NCBI RefSeq assembly: GCF_002865645.1
Contig: NW_020194631.1
Coordinates: 558,001-622,000, forward strand
DNA from: Hyaloscypha bicolor E
Lineage: Eukaryota; Ascomycota; Leotiomycetes; Helotiales; Hyaloscyphaceae
Direction: 5' to 3'
Length of the DNA stretch: 64,000 bases
The position numbers and the translations under genes were made by a program. The notes under the pieces were generated by a model that was not told where the DNA came from, searched no databases, and worked only from the letters and a program-made list of their open reading frames with translations. Below are positions 58,767-64,000 of the stretch, piece by piece; the stretch's first letter is position 1, and each line of letters opens with the position of its first letter.

Positions 58767-59038
58767 ATGGGTGCCGTCGTATCATGCGTAAGTTATCCCC
58801 GCCAAGCTTTAAGAAATCCAGTTGCTGACAAGACTTCAAACAGATTGAATCCATCTTCCGCACCATCGGTAACTGCCTGATGGCCATCGTCAATGGCATT
58901 GCCTCTGTACTGCAAGCAATCATCGGTGCCATCGCCAGTCTCTTCGACATCATCATCTCCTGCTTAACCTGCGGTCGGGGAGGCGGTCGTTGGAGAAATC
59001 GCGGAATGCACTCGCACCACACGACGAGCAGAGTCTAG
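58767..59038 (+). CDS. Small conserved protein with Gly2 and two hydrophobic segments
   Basis: Exons 58767-58787 and 58844-59038 encode 71 residues; the first exon is 21 nt and the 56-nt intron has a GCTGAC branch. The product starts MGAVVSCIESIFRTIGNCLM, has a second hydrophobic run (SVLQAIIGAIASLFDIIISC) and ends with LTCGRGGGRWRN and a His/Ser/Thr tail. Gly2 with a nearby Cys fits N-myristoylation plus palmitoylation, and the cysteine and glycine pattern is conserved in a family of tiny Pezizomycotina proteins I recall. Function is unknown; a membrane-attached role is inference. It is too short for a simple ORF scan. Confidence 0.78.
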
Positions 59039-59741
59039 TCTCTTCTTGCTTTCTCTGCCTCATTCGACAACTTCCTCCTTTCACAATCGACCGTCCCCAA
59101 AGCTTTCGACGATAATCGACTGTTATAAAGAGAGGTTTGGACACGATCATGTATGGTCGGGATATGGTGGAGTGAATGAGGCTGAATGGAGAGGGAGGAG
59201 ACTTGAGGGGAGAAAGGGGACGGAATGGATGATACGTTAACGGTGGACTTTCTTTGCAATACCCGGCATTAGACCAATGAGCTTTTTCTCTTTCGATGAT
59301 AGTAGAGCGAATGATAACGACTTGATGCGAAATATTTCCTCTATCAATCCAAGGTGACGTGAAATTGGTGGTTGTAACTGCTGCGGGATATAGCATTTTT
59401 CCATGTAGTTCCAAAGTGCGTGCTGTGTGACTTTCAAATAATGCACGCCTCTGTTCTATCATTAATTTGAATTGGCCTCGCAGTCGAGAGTGGATCATCT
59501 ACCTGACACTTTATTGCACATCGCACTCAATGTGGGGTTTTCTGGTACATTGAAATTGTTTGCATCGCCTCGAAGGGTGGGTCAATCCGAGCTCCCGAGT
59601 TACAGCATATCACCTTCTTGTCCGAAGTCGATTTCGGAGATTGAGATGAATCTCTTTGTGTTTTCGTCTCAAGCAAACCGCTGATCTAATTTCATCTGGT
59701 GCATTGCTATCAGGCGAATCACTTCACCTTTTTCATACATT
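59039..59741. other. Intergenic region
   Basis: About 700 nt between the small protein gene and the XPF gene stop. A 181-codon minus-strand frame (58953-59498) overlaps the small gene antisense and has no recognisable domain, so it is not called. Confidence 0.45.
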
Positions 59742-62605
59742 TTACTCCTCAAGCACGCTCTTATTAAAGAACCTATAAATCTGCCTCCCGGCCTCCTTCC
59801 CAACAGCCGGCTCCAATTCCTCCACACTCGCATTAGCGACATCCCTCAAACTCCCCATCTCCACCACTAAGTTCTTGATATTTTTACCCGTCACCCCTGG
59901 CACAATCCTCAGCATATCCTGTGGCTCCCTGTTGAAGCTCTGATCTTCAACTTTTTGACCGCCTTCTAGCCCGACTCGCACTGCGGTGATGGGATCTGGT
60001 TCTGGCTCTTGAGTTTTTAGTGACTCGAAGATCTCAGCTGTTTGGTAGGGGGATGAGGACCAGATGATTCGGAGACGTGGGAAAGCCAGGGTCAGGAGGA
60101 CGAGCTTGGATTGTAGGTCTGAGGAGGCATTGGAGGAGGATACAGATGACAAGCTGCCTGAAAGATCTGCGAACGGCTCGAGTGTGAAAGACTTGTTCTG
60201 GTCGAATTCGATGAGCAGCATGGGTGATTTGTAGTGAAGGAGCATGGTTTCAGCTTGGTTATAGAGACGGCCGTCTTTGAAGGAGGAGATGAGATCTTTG
60301 ATCGACTTGCGTTCGATGCAGATGTTGGGCGAGAGGATGTAGTCACCCACTGTGAGCATGCAAGGGACGATGACCATGTTGCGGCCGTGAAGGAGGGAGG
60401 GTAGCGATGAGCGGAATTCTCGGACGTCTACGACAACGCGAGGTGGTTGGGCTGTTGCTGCTAGACGGCCACCACCGGCGATTCTGGTGTTGATGGTGCG
60501 GAGGAAGGCTTCTTGGGGATCCTCGATCCCGTGAGCATCGAGTGTCATGACGACAGACATTGCTGATTTCTCCTTGATGAGCTTTGTGAAGGCATCCTTC
60601 TCTCGTCGAACAGATGAAAGATAGCGTTGCTCTTCAACAGAGCCTCCGTAATAGAGGAAATAAACTCGTACATTGCGGTCGTTGTGAGAGGAACGGTAGA
60701 CCTCAACCCGCCTAACAAACGAAGTATCCGGTTCATACATGATAATGTATCTGGGCTTAACCTCCTCGAGAACATGTTCATCCATGTCTCCGTCGTAAGC
60801 ATGGATTACAAGAAGATCTTGCATCTCGTAGAGCTGGTTATAATCTTCCATATCATCCAAGGGGTCTGCAAGGATTTCCTCCTTTTGAGCCGATTCTGCT
60901 TCTGTAGGTTGAATCTCGGACATCAGGGAAGCAACTTCGAGCGGTCTATCCTCTGATGCCAGAATACTGCCATTAGCAGCACGTGATGGACCCGAACCAG
61001 CGTTTCCACCTCCTCTTACTCGTCTTCGTTTGTTCGCCGGTGGTTTCCCTCTGTAGCTGGTGCTCGGTTGGTTCCTTGTATTGGCAGAGCCATTCAAGGC
61101 ATTTTGATTCTCAGAAAACAGTGTTGCACTGATTTTGGCAAACTCTTTCTTCCATTTGAGATAGTCTCGAAGCTTTCGTCTCATCATAAATGCAGCCGAC
61201 GGCTCGTTCTCTTCTCTTTCTTCGTCGTTATCATCCACCTGAGCAGTCTCGGGACGGACATGCATAGTTTGGAGATATTCTCGTAATTGTCGACATTGTG
61301 CTGTATCTGTACACATGACCAAGATGGTTCCATTTGAATCATCACGAACCACAGGATTGAAATATTGGTCTCGATCAATCTCGTCCAAAACTTCCGCCAG
61401 AATAGCCCACTTAGGTTGCTCCTCAAGGACTGGCCGGAGAGAATCTATATTATCCGCATCTCCCTGAGTCGGTTTGCCAGTATAGACTCTTCTTTTAGCA
61501 GTGTCGAATATGGTATGAGCTGCATCAAGGAATAGCCAAGGAGATTGATTTTGCCTTGTGGATCCAGACGGTGGGGAATGAGCGGCTAAGATGGTATCTA
61601 AATGCCGATTGAAAGAAATTGCATCATAAGTGAGTAAAGTATGTAGCATGCCTCGTAAGACAGTCAAGTCATTGACAATTTGCTTCGTTTTCCAGCTGAC
61701 TCTGTGCCATACTGGATCAAGTTGTCTCCTGACCACCATATCGAATTGCTTGAAGAGGGCACTGTCGACATTCCAGTCTTCCATCTCCAAACCAGAGTTA
61801 CTCTTTTTGAGTTCTCCAATGCTGACTTCCACACACTCCATAATAGCATTTTGAATGTCCCTCATAGAATCGGACATTGGGACTTCCAACTCGATGACTT
61901 CGGCCTTCTTCTTGCCCTCGAGGGCTTGAGCCACCACCACTTGGAACCGTGGCCAGAGTGACACATTTCTTAGAAACAAATTCCGCATCATGGTGGAGAG
62001 CGGGGCAAACCCGGTAGTGAAAGGCTCTGGGTTATCTGAGAATGCCTTCAGGAACCCCACCTTATTCCGCTGCCTGTAGATTCGAAGGATAAAGGCTTCT
62101 AGAGATGTAGCAACTACTCTGTCGGCATGCAAAACCACAAGTCCAGTGATAGTCTCTGGGTCCAGCAAACTGGTCAGAAGGTCAACCACAAGAATTCTTG
62201 ATGTGATGCTGAATATGCCTCCTTGAGCATACATCTTCTCTCTTGTTCCAACACTCATGACATCTGTATTGACGACACTGAGGCCTCTGGCCTTGAGAGA
62301 CATGCTGATGGCGGCATGTTCAGCCAGAGCTTCCCCGATCCACCCATTCTCACGCTCGTCTGTTCCAACCACCAGTATGAGATTGCTCCCGGCTGCATCG
62401 TAGGAGTGGAGGAGATTTGTCACAAGCCGGAGGAGGCCGAGGCCGCGAGCGAGAACGACAAGCTCATCTTTTTGTCTGAGCTCTTGAAAAAGTTCTTGCT
62501 GATATTTCTGGGTGTGTTAGTGTTGCGTCTAGTGGGGCCTTGGAGGCGGGTTACCAGAGGGAGCGACAGCTTCACCGGCTGCTGATCACCGTTCGCGGAA
62601 GACAT
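59742..62605 (-). CDS. rad1: DNA repair endonuclease subunit XPF / Rad1
   Basis: Exons 62605-62555 and 62507-59742 give 938 residues. The short first exon (MSSANGDQQPVKLSLPL) joins across a 47-nt intron to KYQQELFQELRQKDELVVLA and RGLGLLRLVTNLLHSYD, the conserved XPF opening. The degenerate SF2 helicase-like half follows, with VVNTDVMSVGTREKMYAQGG. The ERCC4 nuclease domain has VVDVREFRSSLP and the catalytic CIERKSIKDLI (ERKxxxD). Two helix-hairpin-helix motifs end the protein (LRIVPGVTGKNIKNLV, AVGKEAGRQIYRFF). With Ercc1/Rad10 it cuts 5' of lesions in nucleotide excision repair and removes flaps in recombination. Length fits fungal Rad1/Mus38. The symbol is the yeast name. Confidence 0.95.
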
Positions 62606-62937
62606 CTAAGGCAATCATGTTCAAACCGATCTGGAGTAAAGAACGGTCTGAGAGGTTGACTATGTTTCTTTGATGAGTCGAGGGTCGAGTCTTGGAGACG
62701 CGTCAGAAATTTAGGCTTCGAGCTTCGAGAAGTGTGGAACGATTGGTCCGCCCCGCTCATGCGATTTCCCCAGAGTATACAACGTCATAGTTTGGGAGGG
62801 GCAACTTAATCGAATTCACTTCCTTAAAAAGAAGCAGGCTATCATTTCTTATTTCTTTTGATTCTCAAAATCTTCTGATCTTCTTCAATCTACCGACCCT
62901 TCAAGACTTCAAGACTTACGATACAAAATCAATCACA
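62606..62937. promoter_or_regulatory. Divergent promoter of rad1 and a small hydrophilic protein gene
   Basis: About 330 nt. The right part is CT/CAA-rich with the run of ACTTC phrases common in highly expressed fungal leaders. Confidence 0.45.
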
Positions 62938-63195
62938 ATGCCTGCTGGACCGGACGAGACAGACAACCACGCCCCTGGCGCTGCCACTGAACATGTTATG
63001 AAGAATTCCAGTTCCAAGACAGACTCGACCGCAAGCACTCATCCTCTCCATGACCAAGGCGAACCCAAGGGTGACAAGGTCGAATTCCGTTACCACCAAG
63101 CTCATCCAGGACCCGCCGTTCCCGACAACTTCAGTGCTCAGCAAGAGGGTACTAAGGAAGAACGTGAAGCTAGGGCTAAGGAGATGAACAAGTAA
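62938..63195 (+). CDS. Small hydrophilic fungal protein
   Basis: One exon of 85 residues, preceded by an A-rich CACAATG start context. The product is highly charged and lacks hydrophobic segments: NSSSKTDSTASTHPLHDQG, EPKGDKVEFRYHQAHPGPAVP, then a Lys/Glu-rich tail. The HPLHDQGE.KGDKVE.RY pattern is one I recall from conserved Pezizomycotina hypothetical proteins. Low hydrophobicity and small size suggest a disordered, perhaps stress-related protein, but no function is known to me. Confidence 0.7.
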   Translation: MPAGPDETDNHAPGAATEHVMKNSSSKTDSTASTHPLHDQGEPKGDKVEFRYHQAHPGPAVPDNFSAQQEGTKEEREARAKEMNK

Positions 63196-64000
63196 TGCTT
63201 CTCCGGTATGCTTTCAGCGGTTGGGAGGTTTGGGAAGATCTTGGACCAGAAAGCTGACTTGACACCAGACAATCTAAAATCTGAGAACCGTGGAGAACGA
63301 AAGCCTCTGGGGTGGGCGTTAGGAAGCCAGGGAATGGGGGGAAGATCTGGAGGCCAGTAGCTAGGCAAGAATAATAAAGCACCAGCTCAGACTGGCTAAT
63401 AAGCACATATAAAGTGTTCCCATGTTGGATTCCAGGCGTTGAAACACCGATTCTCTCGCTGTTTGTTGCTTCCGTGCTATTTTGAGTTCGGGAGTAAGAG
63501 CGACCATTAGAGTGTCAGTTCAGTGGCGTTGAGCAAAGGTAATGTTCGGTGACACAGAGTTGCACAGCGTCGAGTGCCTTCTGGGTGTAGTTATTAAACG
63601 CGCGTTGGGATTCGCATCGAGTCGCCTTCTGCTTCTCTTGACTTCTTGTGGCGGATGAGTGGCTGTGCAGCCTGTGCTCAGACCTGGACGCTTCTGAAGG
63701 TTACGTCGATTGCCAGGCACTCAGCAGAACTACAGCCCCGACGTTTGACCAAGTGAATGGAATCATTCTCGTGCGGCTGCCTGGAGTCCTCATTAGAAAT
63801 TCCATCTCACAACATTCATTTCATCAATCTTACAACGGCAACGACATCGACATTCATTCGACGATCCAATGCGCCCAGGGAGCACTACGATCCGAGGCCA
63901 ATCTCCCACACGACCACCTTTCATTTCGAAAACATCCCGAGAAACAAGACGGCGAGGCTTGCGGGGCGTCCTTATCTACAAAGCCGTTGAGGCCAAGTGA
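63196..64000. other. Right-end stretch without a supported gene
   Basis: About 800 nt to the window edge. A 77-codon frame at 63757-63990 could be the start of a gene that continues beyond the edge or chance; it has no recognisable domain. Confidence 0.4.

Noticed and set aside
58953..59498. 181-codon minus-strand ORF antisense to the small Gly2/Cys gene
   Set aside because: It overlaps a well-supported spliced gene and has a composition unlike known proteins.

Overview
This is nuclear DNA of a filamentous ascomycete (Pezizomycotina; gene content fits Leotiomycetes/Helotiales best, but that placement is inference). Most genes are split by very short introns (about 44 to 60 nt) with GTRNGT donors and CTAAC-type branch points just upstream of CAG/TAG/AAG acceptors. 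Several products are fungus-specific families, including the filamentous-fungal Med13/SSN2, a NACHT-associated fungal N-terminal domain and a PPR-like mitochondrial protein. No rRNA operon, tRNA or CRISPR was recognised. Exon models were built by hand from reading-frame continuity, splice signals and remembered family conservation.

Layout. 1-3420: no supportable gene, probably the upstream region of the first gene. 3421-12069 (+): a large WD40/TPR scaffold-like protein, a fusion protein ending in an O6-alkylguanine-DNA alkyltransferase, and mitochondrial ribosomal protein bL33m. 12635-18189 (-): a 1768-residue coiled-coil protein with an N-terminal SQ/TQ cluster. 18917-19468: a non-autonomous hAT-like element with a perfect 8-bp target-site duplication. 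20643-31716: a single-pass membrane protein, the ribosome-biogenesis WD protein Enp2, Mediator subunit Med13 and an MFS sugar transporter. 33686-35354: an aquaporin with irregular splicing. 36046-48807: a dense housekeeping block holding PRMT5, SmF, a DUF866 zinc protein, a PPR-like mitochondrial protein, a queuosine-salvage protein, the SUMO E1 subunit Uba2 and a mitochondrial-type 3-oxoacyl-ACP reductase. 49484-52790: a degraded accessory patch with a fungal N-domain gene cut by a 631-bp inverted-repeat element, followed by a KA1-like kinase-tail fragment. 52793-63195: an Mrs2-type Mg2+ channel, two F-box-like proteins, a small conserved Gly2/Cys protein, the XPF/Rad1 nuclease subunit and a small hydrophilic protein.

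Functional themes. DNA repair is represented twice (alkyltransferase and XPF), with a possible checkpoint-kinase substrate in the SQ/TQ coiled-coil protein. Mitochondrial function is represented by bL33m, the PPR-like protein, the 3-oxoacyl reductase and Mrs2. RNA and gene-expression machinery is represented by Med13, Enp2, SmF, PRMT5 (which methylates Sm proteins in other eukaryotes) and the queuosine salvage enzyme. The arrangement is ordinary eukaryotic gene scattering rather than operons or a biosynthetic cluster. The most unusual content is the two inverted-repeat element families, the element-split N-domain gene, the alkyltransferase fusion and the SQ/TQ coiled-coil protein. I found no clearly new multi-gene system.
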